From: Streptomyces subrutilus | GTDB lineage: Bacteria; Actinomycetota; Actinomycetes; Streptomycetales; Streptomycetaceae | Direction: 5' to 3' | Length of the DNA: 64,000 bases | Assembly (NCBI RefSeq): GCF_008704535.1 | Contig: NZ_CP023701.1 | Span: 2,790,001 to 2,854,000 of the forward strand | Part shown: positions 17,211-25,088 of the stretch, in pieces | Numbering within the stretch: position 1 is the stretch's first letter | How the letters are laid out: each line of letters begins with the position of its first letter | Position numbers and translations under genes: made by a program | Notes under the pieces: model-generated | Seen by the model: the letters and a program-made list of their open reading frames with translations, nothing else | Database searches by the model: none | What the model was told of the DNA's origin: nothing

Positions 17211-18773
17211 TCAACCTCCCGGGTACACCCAGGGGTTGGGCCTGCACTGGACGCCGTCGATGTCGAGGGACTTCGTCTGCTGCTGCATGATCGGGGCGAG
17301 CGCACCGGGGGTGCGGCAGCTCACGTGACCGTGCCCGAGCCGGTGCCCGACCTCGTGGTTGATCAGCATCTGCCGGTAGGCGAACATCTGGTCCGCGCCG
17401 AAGGTCACCGATCCCTGCGCCCAGCGGAACGCGTTGATCATGACCCGGTCGGTGGCGGCGGAGTCGCAGGAGACGTTGTCGACGGTGGTGTCCAGCCCGG
17501 ACTTGGCGCACCAGGCACCGGTGGTCCCCGGGCTGGCCAGGGTGATCACGAAGTCGGCCTCGCCGCCCGGCACCCGCTCGAAGGTCTTGGTGTCCCCGTG
17601 GCCCCAGCTGCGCGGGTCGTTGAGGGTGCGGTGCACGGCCTCGGCGAACAGCTGCGGGTCCAGGCCCAGCCCCTGCTCCACGTCGACCCGGTAGCGGATC
17701 AGCTTGCCCTTGCCGGGGGCCTTCGCCACGCCCGGCACGGTGTCGAAGCCGCCGGGACCGGCCAGCTTGGCGTCGATCGGCAGCTGCTGGGCCATCTTCT
17801 GCTCGTACGTCGGCTCGACCGCGGCGGCCGGCGGCTGCGCCGCCCCGTCCGGCGTGAGCCGGTCCTCGGAGCGGGAGCCGGCGACGTGGCTGTCGGAGGC
17901 CCTGCTCGCGGCGCCGCCGGGCGCGGAGGCGGTGGCCGTCTTGGCGCCGTCGCCGTCCGCGGCCACCTGGCCGGCGACCACGACGGCGAGCACGGTGGTG
18001 ACGGCCGCGGCCGCCATGCCCGTGTACGTACGGACCTTCAGCCCGCGGCCGGAACCGGAGCGCGGGGCGTCCGGGCCGGCCGGCTCGGCCCGCTCGGGAC
18101 CCTCCGCGCCCCCGCCCGCACCGGCCGCGCCGCCGGGGCGGCGCGGCCCGGGCACGCGAGGGTGCGGACCGGTGGAGGTCAGCGGGTCGGGGCCGGGCTC
18201 CACCACGAGCGGCGGCGTCGGGAGGGTGACCTGCGGGAAGCCGACGGCGGGAGTGCCGAAGGCCGGGGTGTGGGCGTCCAGGACGGCCGCGGTCGCCGCC
18301 ACCACCGGGGCCGCGGGCGCCGGAACCACCGGAGCCGGCGCCACGCCGGCCGGAACCTGCGGGCCCGCCGGCTGCGCGGCCGCGGACCGGGCCCGCGGTA
18401 CGCCGCGCCGGTCCCCGTGGACGGGGGCGTCGTGCGGGGCGGCCCGCCGGGGGGAGGCGCCGAACACGGAGTCGGGGCCCGCGCCCCAGCCACCGCCGGG
18501 CTCGCGCTGCTCGGGGTGGCCGCCGGACCGGGCGCCGCCGGCCGGCCGCTCCCGCGGCGCGTACCCCTGGTGGGCGACGGTGGGTTCGCTCCGGCGCCGC
18601 GCGAACGGACCGTCGTACCGGTCGTCGTGCGGGTCGTCCCGGGGCCCGCCCTCCGGTCCGTCGTACGCGGGCGGGCCGGTCCGCGCCGCGGCGGCCGGTT
18701 CGGGTGCCCCGGCCGGCCCCGGAGCGGGCTCCGGGCGGGCAGGGGCGGGGTCCTTGCGACTATGTCGTCCCAC
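17211..18773 (-). CDS. DUF3152 membrane-anchored metalloprotease-like protein
   Basis: A 520-residue protein. Residues 1-270 are low-complexity Pro/Ala/Gly-rich and probably cytosolic. A membrane helix lies at about 285-305 (MAAAAVTTVLAVVVAGQVA). The C-terminal DUF3152 domain is outside the cell and has HEVGHRLGHGH (about 473-483), a complete HExxHxxGxxH zinc motif of metzincin type, with four cysteines nearby. This suggests a zinc peptidase, although the family is uncharacterised. GTG at 18773 lies five bases after the hydrolase stop. The mycobacterial relative Rv3207c lies between moeZ and the TetR gene, as here apart from insertions. Confidence 0.85.
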   Translation of the reverse strand: MGRHSRKDPAPARPEPAPGPAGAPEPAAAARTGPPAYDGPEGGPRDDPHDDRYDGPFARRRSEPTVAHQGYAPRERPAGGARSGGHPEQREPGGGWGAGPDSVFGASPRRAAPHDAPVHGDRRGVPRARSAAAQPAGPQVPAGVAPAPVVPAPAAPVVAATAAVLDAHTPAFGTPAVGFPQVTLPTPPLVVEPGPDPLTSTGPHPRVPGPRRPGGAAGAGGGAEGPERAEPAGPDAPRSGSGRGLKVRTYTGMAAAAVTTVLAVVVAGQVAADGDGAKTATASAPGGAASRASDSHVAGSRSEDRLTPDGAAQPPAAAVEPTYEQKMAQQLPIDAKLAGPGGFDTVPGVAKAPGKGKLIRYRVDVEQGLGLDPQLFAEAVHRTLNDPRSWGHGDTKTFERVPGGEADFVITLASPGTTGAWCAKSGLDTTVDNVSCDSAATDRVMINAFRWAQGSVTFGADQMFAYRQMLINHEVGHRLGHGHVSCRTPGALAPIMQQQTKSLDIDGVQCRPNPWVYPGG

Positions 18774-18778
18774 GGTCG

Positions 18779-19780
18779 TCAGCCTCTGCCGTCTTCGGTG
18801 TCTCGGTCGGTGTCGCCCGCGCCCGCGTCCGAGGCGCGCAGCAGGTCCTCGAAGGCGGCGGCGACCACCTCGGGGTACTCCATCATCGCCACGTGCCCGG
18901 CCTCGGGGAGGCACAGCAGCCGCGAACCCCGGAAGGCCGCGGCGGCCTTGCGGGCCATACGGTACGAGACCAACTGGTCCCGGCCACCGTAGACCAGCAG
19001 GGCCGGGGCGAGAACCCGCTGGGCCTGGCGCCACAGTCCGTGCTGTCCGCCGAGGGTGTAGGCGTCGACGATGCCGCGCGAGGAGCGGGTCATCGCGTCC
19101 CAGAAGTACGGCAGCGCCATCCGGCGCTCCATCTCCTCCACCGCGGCCCCGAAGCCCTCCGGGGTCACCCGGGAGGGGTCTCCGTAGCAGAGGCCCGTCA
19201 CCCCGCGGGTGCGCTGTTCGGCCGTGACGCCGCGGGTCAGCCGGCCGAAGAGCGCGGCCACTCCGGGGACGGCGAGCAGCGCGGTCGGCACCGCGGAGCG
19301 CTGCACGCGCAGCTCGGGCAGGGCCGGCGAGACGAGCGTCAGCGTGCGCACCAGGTCGGGCCGGACGGCCGCGACGCGGGTGGACACGGCGCCGCCCAGG
19401 GAGTTGCCGAAGAGGTGCACCGGCCCGCGTCCGGCGGCGTCGAGGTGCCGGATGACGGCGCGGGCGTGCGCGGTCACGGAGTAGTCGCGGTCGGCGGGCG
19501 GCGGGGACCAGCCGAAGCCGGGCAGGTCGAGGGCCTCGCCGTCGACGGTGCCGGCCAGTTCGGCCATGAGCGCGGACCAGTTCTGCGAGGAACCACCGAG
19601 TCCGTGCACGAAGAGGGCGGGCGGCAGGCCGGTGCGCGCGGACGGCCGGAACCGGAGGTTCAGCTCCAGTCCGGGCAGCACGACGGTGCGCACCTGCTCA
19701 CCCTCGGCCAGCCGGACCGCTCCCACCAGGGGGGACGGTTCGGCGGTGGACCGCACACCCGGCAGCTCGGTCGAAGACAT
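18779..19780 (-). CDS. Alpha/beta-fold hydrolase
   Basis: A 333-residue cytosolic hydrolase. It has FVHGLGGSSQNW (oxyanion loop), the nucleophile elbow GNSLGG (Ser about 140), an acid in the GGRDQLV loop and the histidine in PEAGHVAMME. No signal peptide is seen. The substrate is unknown; the family contains esterases, C-C bond hydrolases and haloperoxidase-like enzymes. TAACAT (minus strand, 19788-19793) sits seven bases before the ATG, so the transcript may be leaderless. The DUF3152 gene follows after five bases and is probably co-transcribed. Confidence 0.85.
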   Translation of the reverse strand: MSSTELPGVRSTAEPSPLVGAVRLAEGEQVRTVVLPGLELNLRFRPSARTGLPPALFVHGLGGSSQNWSALMAELAGTVDGEALDLPGFGWSPPPADRDYSVTAHARAVIRHLDAAGRGPVHLFGNSLGGAVSTRVAAVRPDLVRTLTLVSPALPELRVQRSAVPTALLAVPGVAALFGRLTRGVTAEQRTRGVTGLCYGDPSRVTPEGFGAAVEEMERRMALPYFWDAMTRSSRGIVDAYTLGGQHGLWRQAQRVLAPALLVYGGRDQLVSYRMARKAAAAFRGSRLLCLPEAGHVAMMEYPEVVAAAFEDLLRASDAGAGDTDRDTEDGRG

Positions 19781-19787
19781 GCCGCCA

Positions 19788-19793
19788 ATGTTA
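19788..19793 (-). promoter_or_regulatory. -10 box TAACAT, leaderless type
   Basis: TAACAT, then seven bases, then the ATG of the hydrolase gene at 19780. The distance places the transcription start at or next to the start codon. Confidence 0.5.
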
Positions 19794-19873
19794 CGAGACG
19801 ATCACGTCGGTCTTCTTGTGTTCGCGGTCACAGCGTCCGCGCGGTCCGCGTAGCGGGGCGCCCCCGATCCTCC

Positions 19874-19879
19874 TAGGCT
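19874..19879 (+). promoter_or_regulatory. -10 box TAGGCT
   Basis: TAGGCT lies 32 bases before the ATG of the small acidic protein gene; a short leader with GAGG would follow. No clear -35 box is visible. Confidence 0.4.
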
Positions 19880-19911
19880 CGAAGGGGGCACGAGGAATCG
19901 AGGGCAGCGGT

Positions 19912-20127
19912 ATGACTGTCGACCCTGCGGAGCCGGACACCTTCCGGGACGGGGTGCCCGAGGGCATCGACCCGGAGGCGCCCGAGGCGGACGTCGCCGA
20001 GCAGCTCGCGGAGCTGGTCCCGGACGAGGACGAGCCGGTCACCGGCGTGGAGGGGGGCGAGGCCGCGGACGGCGACGCGGCGGAGCAGGCGCGGGTGGTG
20101 CCGCTGGACGAGGACGACTACCGCTGA
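19912..20127 (+). CDS. Small acidic protein of unknown function
   Basis: A 71-residue, strongly acidic protein (rich in Asp, Glu, Pro and Ala) ending in DEDDYR. It has no membrane segment and is probably disordered. ATG at 19912 has GAGG eight bases upstream. It lies between the divergent hydrolase gene and the TetR gene. The codon pattern (GC at third positions) supports coding. No function can be assigned. Confidence 0.65.
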   Translation: MTVDPAEPDTFRDGVPEGIDPEAPEADVAEQLAELVPDEDEPVTGVEGGEAADGDAAEQARVVPLDEDDYR

Positions 20128-20180
20128 CCAGCGTCTCAGGCGGTCCGTACCGCGAGAAAACTCGGCTTGAACCCACCAGA

Positions 20181-20193
20181 TTCGGTTACCGAA
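20181..20193. promoter_or_regulatory. Palindrome TTCGGTTACCGAA, candidate operator
   Basis: A perfect 13-base palindrome (six-base arms around one T) lies in the upstream region of the TetR gene, just before TACGAT at 20197, which could be a -10 box. Placement over its own promoter fits autoregulation by the TetR protein; inferred. Confidence 0.45.
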
Positions 20194-20253
20194 AAGTACG
20201 ATGGCGGGCGCGGCGCAGAGCGCACTGTGTTCTTAGAGAAAGTGGGAGGCGGC

Positions 20254-20904
20254 GTGAGCGCCATCGAGCAGACCGAAGCAGCGCGTCCGCGGGGAACCCG
20301 ACTGCCGCGCCGAGCCCGGCGCAACCAGCTGCTGGGCGCGGCCCAGGAGGTATTCGTCGCGCAGGGGTACCACGCCGCGGCGATGGACGACATCGCCGAG
20401 CGTGCCGGAGTCAGCAAGCCGGTGCTCTACCAGCACTTCCCGGGCAAGCTCGACCTCTACCTGGCGCTGCTGGACCAGCACTGCGAGTCCCTGCTGCTCG
20501 CCGTGCGCACCGCGCTCGCGTCGACCACGGACAACAAGCTGCGCGTGGCCGCCACGATGGACGCCTACTTCGCGTACGTGGAGGACGAGGGCGGCGCCTT
20601 CCGGCTCGTGTTCGAGTCGGACCTGACGAACGAGCCGGCGGTGCGCGAGCGCGTGGACCGGGTCTCGCTCCAGTGCGCCGAGGCCATCTGCGAGGTCATC
20701 GCGGAGGACACCGGCCTGTCCCGGGACGAGTCGATGCTGCTGGCCGTGGGCCTGGGCGGGGTCTCGCAGGTGGTGGCCCGCTACTGGCTGTCCAGTGCGA
20801 GCCCGGTCCCCCGGGACACCGCGGTCGGCCTGCTGACGTCGCTGGCCTGGCGGGGCATCGCCGGGTTCCCGCTGCACGGCAGCGAGGGCGGCGTCGAGGG
20901 CTGA
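20254..20904 (+). CDS. TetR-family transcriptional regulator
   Basis: A 216-residue regulator. The DNA-binding domain at residues 15-65 includes AAQEVFVAQGYHAAAMDDIA and the recognition helix in AGVSKPVLYQHFPGKLDL. The ligand domain follows, with ESLLLAVRTAL and a C-terminal part related to TetR_C. GTG at 20254 is supported by GGGAGG just upstream. By position (between DUF3152 and DUF3107 genes) it matches mycobacterial Rv3208, described as FasR, an activator of fatty-acid synthase genes. Whether that function holds in this organism, which uses type II synthesis, is open. Confidence 0.9.
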   Translation: MSAIEQTEAARPRGTRLPRRARRNQLLGAAQEVFVAQGYHAAAMDDIAERAGVSKPVLYQHFPGKLDLYLALLDQHCESLLLAVRTALASTTDNKLRVAATMDAYFAYVEDEGGAFRLVFESDLTNEPAVRERVDRVSLQCAEAICEVIAEDTGLSRDESMLLAVGLGGVSQVVARYWLSSASPVPRDTAVGLLTSLAWRGIAGFPLHGSEGGVEG

Positions 20905-20965
20905 CCCGGCCCCGCTGTTCGCTGCGAGCGTTTGCGCTGCGCGCGGCTTCGTCCCCTCTCCGGGC

Positions 20966-20971
20966 TAATGT
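20966..20971 (+). promoter_or_regulatory. -10 box TAATGT of the DUF3107 gene
   Basis: TAATGT is followed at once by a hairpin-forming leader (20972-21009: GGTCCG with CGGACC, inner GCGCG with CGCGC) and then GGAGG before the GTG at 21027. The stem ends just short of the ribosome site. Confidence 0.45.
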
Positions 20972-21026
20972 GGTCCGCGTACGGCGCGGCTGATAGCGCG
21001 CAACGGACCGTCGGAGGGACAAAGCC

Positions 21027-21254
21027 GTGGAGGTCAAGATCGGCGTGCAGCACGCACCCCGGGAGATCGTGCTGGAGAGCGACCTGAGCGCCGAGGAGCT
21101 GGAGGGCATCGTCACGGCCGCCCTGTCCGGCACGGCGCCGCTGCTCAGCCTCACCGACGTCAAGGGCCGCAAGGTCCTGGTGCCGTCCGACCGCCTGTCC
21201 TACGTGGACCTGGGCGAGCCGAGCACCCGCAAGGTCGGTTTCGGCGCGCTCTGA
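21027..21254 (+). CDS. DUF3107 family protein (TB9.4 homologue)
   Basis: A 75-residue soluble protein, VEVKIGVQHAPREIVLESD at the start and SYVDLGEPSTRKVGFGAL at the end, matching the actinobacterial DUF3107 family (Rv3208A, TB9.4 in M. tuberculosis). Function is unknown. Start GTG at 21027 has CGGAGGGAC upstream. It lies behind the TetR gene as in mycobacteria but has its own promoter and terminator here. Confidence 0.9.
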   Translation: MEVKIGVQHAPREIVLESDLSAEELEGIVTAALSGTAPLLSLTDVKGRKVLVPSDRLSYVDLGEPSTRKVGFGAL

Positions 21255-21287
21255 CGCGGTGGCCCGCACGGGCGAGAACTGAGTGGA

Positions 21288-21317
21288 ACGGTCCGGTGGT
21301 TGAGTCCGCCGGGCCGT
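21288..21317 (+). terminator. Hairpin with T-rich tail
   Basis: A 12-bp stem (two G-U pairs), six-base loop, followed by TTTCCCTTTGTT. It resembles a classical rho-independent terminator and closes the DUF3107 gene. Confidence 0.65.
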
Positions 21318-21385
21318 TTCCCTTTGTTCCGGTTCGGGTAGGACGGCAGTGACCCGCTTTGCCCTGACGTACGGGAGGGACCTCC

Positions 21386-21688
21386 ATGCCGCTGATCGAA
21401 GTGCTCGGCTCTGCTCTTCTGGGCCTCGCCCTGTCCGGAGCGGCCACGCGAGTGCTGGGACGGCGGCTGCCCTCCAGGAGAGTGGTACTGGTCAGCGGCG
21501 TGCTCGGCGCCCTGTTCGGGACGTACCTCACGCACTTCGCGATGGGCCCCGGGGACATCACCGTGACCGTGTCCATCATCGGCGGCGGCCTGGTGTCGGC
21601 GGTCGTGCTGTCGCTGCTGCTGCGGCCGGTGCCCGGCGCCCGCCGCCGTCCGCCGCGGACTCCGTTTACGCTCCCCTCGCGGGGGTGA
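21386..21688 (+). CDS. Small integral membrane protein
   Basis: A 100-residue protein with three predicted membrane segments: residues 3-22, about 32-50 (VVLVSGVLGALFGTYL) and about 60-80 (VSIIGGGLVSAVVLSLLL), then a basic Arg/Pro tail. Gly-rich helices are reminiscent of GlsB/YeaQ-type (transglycosylase-associated) proteins, but I cannot confirm the family. GGAGGGACCTCC precedes the ATG. It is a single gene flanked by terminators. Confidence 0.7.
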   Translation: MPLIEVLGSALLGLALSGAATRVLGRRLPSRRVVLVSGVLGALFGTYLTHFAMGPGDITVTVSIIGGGLVSAVVLSLLLRPVPGARRRPPRTPFTLPSRG

Positions 21689-21693
21689 GCGGA

Positions 21694-21741
21694 CACGGCC
21701 CGGCCCCGGCGCGGAGGTCTCCGCGCCGGGGCCGGGCCGTG
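21694..21741. terminator. Bidirectional terminator hairpin
   Basis: A perfect 22-bp stem with loop GGTC lies between two converging genes. Confidence 0.85.
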
Positions 21742-21768
21742 CGCCGTGCCGCCCGGAGGCGGCGTGCC

Positions 21769-22527
21769 TCAGGCGGCGAGGCCGAGGGCGGCCATGCGCT
21801 TGGTGTGGGCCTTGGTGATCCGGGTGAACATCTCGCCCACCGCCGCCAGGTCGAAGCCCGCGGCCATCCCGTCCACGCCCCCGACGAGCATGGTGGAGAG
21901 CGCGTCGCGCTCGGCGACCACGCGCTGGGCCTGCGAGAGGGCCTCGCCCATCAGCCGGCGGGCCCACAGCGCGAGCCGGCCGCCGCAGCGCGGGTCGGCC
22001 TCGATCGCGGCGCGCACCTTCTCCACGGCGAAGTTGCCGTGGCCGGTGTCGTCGAGCACGCCGAGCACGAGCGCGCGGGTGTCGGTGTCCAGGTGGGTGG
22101 CGACCTCGCGGTAGAAGTCGCTGGCGATCGAGTCGCCGACGTACGCCTTGACCAGGCCCTCCAGCCAGTCCGAGGGGGCCGTCTGGCGGTGGAAGTCGTC
22201 GACGCCCTTCGCGAAGGGCTCCATCGCCGGGGTGGGCTCGACGTCGATGGCGGAGAGCCGGTCGCGCAGCCGCTCGAAGTGGTGGAACTCGGCGGAGGCC
22301 ATCGCGGCGAGCTCGGCCTTGTCGTCGAGGGTGGGCGCGAGCTTGGCGTCCTCGGCGAGGCGCTCGAAGGCCGCCAGTTCCCCGTACGCGAGCGCGCCGA
22401 GGAGGTCCACGACGGCGGCCCGGTACTGCGGCGAGGCAGAGGCGGTCGCCCAGTCCTGAGCGGCGATGCCCCCGGCTCCGTCGGAGGCGCTGTCGTCGGC
22501 GGGCGAGGCGTTTTCTACGGTCGACAT
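21769..22527 (-). CDS. Ferritin-like (MiaE-like) domain protein
   Basis: A 252-residue helical protein of the ferritin-like fold. Candidate di-iron ligands are the Glu in YGELAAFERL, ExxH in SAEFHHFERL (about residue 100) and a later Glu/His pair around DDTGHGNFAVEK. PF13794-type proteins resemble the tRNA hydroxylase MiaE; a tRNA substrate is not shown. It corresponds to mycobacterial Rv3210c, next to rhlE. TATTGT at 22535-22540 (minus strand) lies seven bases before the ATG, but GGAG also overlaps this spacer, so either leaderless or leadered translation is possible. Confidence 0.85.
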   Translation of the reverse strand: MSTVENASPADDSASDGAGGIAAQDWATASASPQYRAAVVDLLGALAYGELAAFERLAEDAKLAPTLDDKAELAAMASAEFHHFERLRDRLSAIDVEPTPAMEPFAKGVDDFHRQTAPSDWLEGLVKAYVGDSIASDFYREVATHLDTDTRALVLGVLDDTGHGNFAVEKVRAAIEADPRCGGRLALWARRLMGEALSQAQRVVAERDALSTMLVGGVDGMAAGFDLAAVGEMFTRITKAHTKRMAALGLAA

Positions 22528-22534
22528 GCTCCGC

Positions 22535-22540
22535 ACAATA
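22535..22540 (-). promoter_or_regulatory. -10 box TATTGT, leaderless type
   Basis: TATTGT stands seven bases upstream of the ATG at 22527. Confidence 0.45.
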
Positions 22541-22642
22541 GCCCGCCGAAAGGCGTCGCAAGTCACCCCGCGCGATCGCCTTCCGTCCACGTAAACGCGC
22601 CTACCCAGTGAATTCACCCCACACGGCTGCGCGATTCCGGGG

Positions 22643-22914
22643 TACAGTGGTAATGCGCCTGCCGGAAACTCGGCGGGCCATCCGAATGAGGATGCCCGGT
22701 CGGTGGCCCGATCGGCTCCAACCGACCCGCCCTCGGTGTGGTGCGCGCGCTCATGCGTGCTGCCGCCGCACGAGGGGCCCCCTCAGCGGTACGAGCGCTT
22801 GAGCGAAGGCCAGTGGTCCCGCGCAGCTTTGTACGTACGTCGCAGTACTGCAAGCCCGGCACGGTACGACCCCCCTCGCCGCCTCGCGCCGCGTCTCACA
22901 GAAGAGGCAGCACC
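22643..22914 (+). promoter_or_regulatory. Promoter and long folded 5' leader of the RhlE helicase gene
   Basis: TACAGT (22643-22648) is a good -10 box; a transcript from it would carry about 260 untranslated bases. Two hairpins follow: 22657-22678 (eight pairs, one G-U) and 22698-22727 (GGTCGGT with ACCGACC). Long leaders are typical of cold- or self-regulated DEAD-box helicase mRNAs; regulation here is inferred. Confidence 0.5.
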
Positions 22915-24993
22915 CTGACTACGTTCCGTGACCTCGGGATCCTCCCCGAGACCGCCGAAGCCCTTGAAGCCGTCGGCATCGTTTCCCCCTTCCCGATCCA
23001 GGAGATGACCCTCCCCGTCGCCCTTTCCGGCACGGACGTCATCGGCCAGGCCAAGACCGGCACCGGCAAGACGCTGGGCTTCGGCCTGCCCCTGCTGGAG
23101 CGGGTCACCGTCCCCGCGGACGTCGAGGCGGGCCGGGCCCGTCCCGACCAGCTGACGGACGCCCCGCAGGCCCTCGTGGTGGTTCCGACCCGCGAGCTCT
23201 GCACCCAGGTGACCAACGACCTGCTGACCGCGGGCAAGGTCCGCAACGTCCGCGTCCTCGCCATATACGGCGGCCGCGCGTACGAGCCCCAGGTCGAGGC
23301 GCTCAAGAAGGGCGTCGACATCATCGTCGGCACCCCGGGCCGCCTGCTCGACCTGGCCGGCCAGAAGAAGCTCGACCTGTCGCACGTGCGGGCCCTGGTC
23401 CTGGACGAGGCCGACGAGATGCTCGACCTGGGCTTCCTGCCCGACGTCGAGCGGATCATGGGCTACCTGCCGCCGAAGCGCCAGACCATGCTGTTCTCGG
23501 CGACCATGCCGGGCGCGGTCATCGGCCTGGCCCGCCGGTACATGACGCAGCCCACGCACATCCGCGCCGCCTCGGAGGACGGTGAGGGCGCCACCGTCGC
23601 CAACACCGCGCAGCACGTCTTCCGCGCGCACAACATGGACAAGCCGGAGCTCGTCTCCCGCATCCTGCAGGCCGAGGGCCGCGGCCTGGCCATGATCTTC
23701 TGCCGCACCAAGCGCACGGCGGCCGACATCGCCGAGCAGCTGGAGAAGCGCGGCTTCGCCTCGGGCGCCGTCCACGGCGACCTGGGCCAGGGTGCGCGCG
23801 AGCAGGCGCTGCGCGCGTTCCGCAACGGCAAGGTCGACGTGCTGGTGTGCACCGACGTCGCCGCCCGCGGCATCGACGTCGAGGGCGTCACGCACGTCAT
23901 CAACTACCAGACGCCGGAGGACGAGAAGACCTTCCTGCACCGGGTGGGCCGCACCGGCCGCGCGGGCAAGAAGGGCATCGCCGTCACCCTGGTGGACTGG
24001 GACGACATCCCGCGCTGGCAGCTGATCAACAAGGCGCTGGGGCTGGACTTCCACGACCCGGTCGAGACGTACTCCACGTCTGCGCACCTGTTCGAGGAGA
24101 TGAACATCCCGGCCGGCACCAAGGGCACCCTGCCGCGCTCCGAGCGCACGCGGGCGGGCCTGAAGGCGGAGGACCTGGAGGACCTGGGCGAGACCGGCGG
24201 CCGCGGTGGCCGTGGCGTCCGCTCCGCGCCGGCCGCGGCCGCCGCGGTGGTCGAGGACCGTCCGGCCCGTACCCGTACGCCGCGCCAGCGCCGCCGCACG
24301 CGGGGTGGCGCCGAGCTCGGTGCCGAGGTGGCCGGTGTGGCCGCCGTGACGCCGGTGACCCCGGTGGAGGCCCCCGCGGACTCCCCGGCCGCCGACGAGC
24401 CGCGCAGGCCGCGCCGCCGCCGTACCCGGGCGACCGTCCCGGCGCCGGCCGCCGCGGTCGAGGCCGCCGCGGTCGTCGTGGCCGAGGCGGCTCCCGTCGC
24501 CGAGGCCGTCGCGGTGTCCGAGGCTCCGGCCGCGGTCGCCGACGAGGCTCCGGCCAAGCCGAAGCGCACCCGGACCCCCCGCAAGGCCGCCGCCGCGGTC
24601 GTCGAGGCCGCCGTGGTCGAGGCTCCGGCCGTGGTCGAGGCTCCGGCCGTGGCCGAGGCCCCCGCCCCGGTCGCCGAGGAGGCTCCGGCCAAGCCGAAGC
24701 GCACCCGGACCCCCCGCAAGGCCGCGGTCGCCCCGCTGCCCTCGGTGGTCCAGGTCGAGGAGGCCCCCGAGCAGCCCCGCCGGCCCCGCATGCGCCGGGT
24801 CGTCGAGACCGCGCCGGAGCCCGACTTCCAGATGGCCCCGCCGGTGGAGCCGGTGAAGGCCCGCCGGACCACTCGGCCGCGCAAGGCCGCCGCGTCCGCT
24901 CCGGAGGCTCCGGCCGCCGCCGCGGGCGAGGAGGCCGCGGTCAAGCCGAAGCGCACCCGTACGCGCAAGACGGCGTCCGCGCCCGAGGCGTAG
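22915..24993 (+). CDS. DEAD-box RNA helicase, RhlE type, with basic C-terminal tail
   Basis: A 692-residue ATP-dependent RNA helicase. The Q-motif region is followed by Walker A AKTGTGKT (about 45-52), PTREL, DEAD (about 164), SAT (about 195), the CTDVAARGID region and HRVGRTGRAGK. Beyond about residue 410 there is a long low-complexity tail of Ala, Pro, Val and basic clusters such as KPKRTRTPRK, repeated, probably for RNA binding. The best start is CTG at 22915, seven bases after GAAGAGG; in-frame ATG/GTG codons further up have no ribosome site. It is the counterpart of mycobacterial rhlE (Rv3211). It probably remodels structured RNA or assists degradation or ribosome assembly. Confidence 0.9.
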   Translation: MTTFRDLGILPETAEALEAVGIVSPFPIQEMTLPVALSGTDVIGQAKTGTGKTLGFGLPLLERVTVPADVEAGRARPDQLTDAPQALVVVPTRELCTQVTNDLLTAGKVRNVRVLAIYGGRAYEPQVEALKKGVDIIVGTPGRLLDLAGQKKLDLSHVRALVLDEADEMLDLGFLPDVERIMGYLPPKRQTMLFSATMPGAVIGLARRYMTQPTHIRAASEDGEGATVANTAQHVFRAHNMDKPELVSRILQAEGRGLAMIFCRTKRTAADIAEQLEKRGFASGAVHGDLGQGAREQALRAFRNGKVDVLVCTDVAARGIDVEGVTHVINYQTPEDEKTFLHRVGRTGRAGKKGIAVTLVDWDDIPRWQLINKALGLDFHDPVETYSTSAHLFEEMNIPAGTKGTLPRSERTRAGLKAEDLEDLGETGGRGGRGVRSAPAAAAAVVEDRPARTRTPRQRRRTRGGAELGAEVAGVAAVTPVTPVEAPADSPAADEPRRPRRRRTRATVPAPAAAVEAAAVVVAEAAPVAEAVAVSEAPAAVADEAPAKPKRTRTPRKAAAAVVEAAVVEAPAVVEAPAVAEAPAPVAEEAPAKPKRTRTPRKAAVAPLPSVVQVEEAPEQPRRPRMRRVVETAPEPDFQMAPPVEPVKARRTTRPRKAAASAPEAPAAAAGEEAAVKPKRTRTRKTASAPEA
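24544..24725 (+). repeat. 47-bp direct repeat inside the helicase tail
   Basis: The same 47 bases occur at 24544-24590 and 24679-24725, encoding EAPAKPKRTRTPRKA twice. A shorter related copy is near 24939-24969. DNA-level identity points to recent internal duplication or conversion. Confidence 0.85.
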
Positions 24994-25003
24994 GCACCGC
25001 CGT

Positions 25004-25041
25004 CGAAGGCCCGGCCCCCCTGTGCGGGGGCCGGGCCTTCG
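25004..25041 (+). terminator. Terminator hairpin after helicase gene
   Basis: A perfect 16-bp stem with a six-base loop lies 11 bases after the stop codon. Confidence 0.8.
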
Positions 25042-25075
25042 GCGCATCCGCCGGGCCCGCACCGGTACGGGCCGG

Positions 25076-25081
25076 TAGCCT
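25076..25081 (+). promoter_or_regulatory. -10 box TAGCCT, leaderless type
   Basis: TAGCCT is seven bases upstream of the ATG at 25089; no ribosome site is present. Confidence 0.55.
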
Positions 25082-25088
25082 CGGGGCC

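Noticed and set aside
24544..24725. CRISPR-like direct repeats
   Set aside because: The repeats are in frame within the helicase tail and encode the same peptide; spacing is not CRISPR-like and no cas gene is present.
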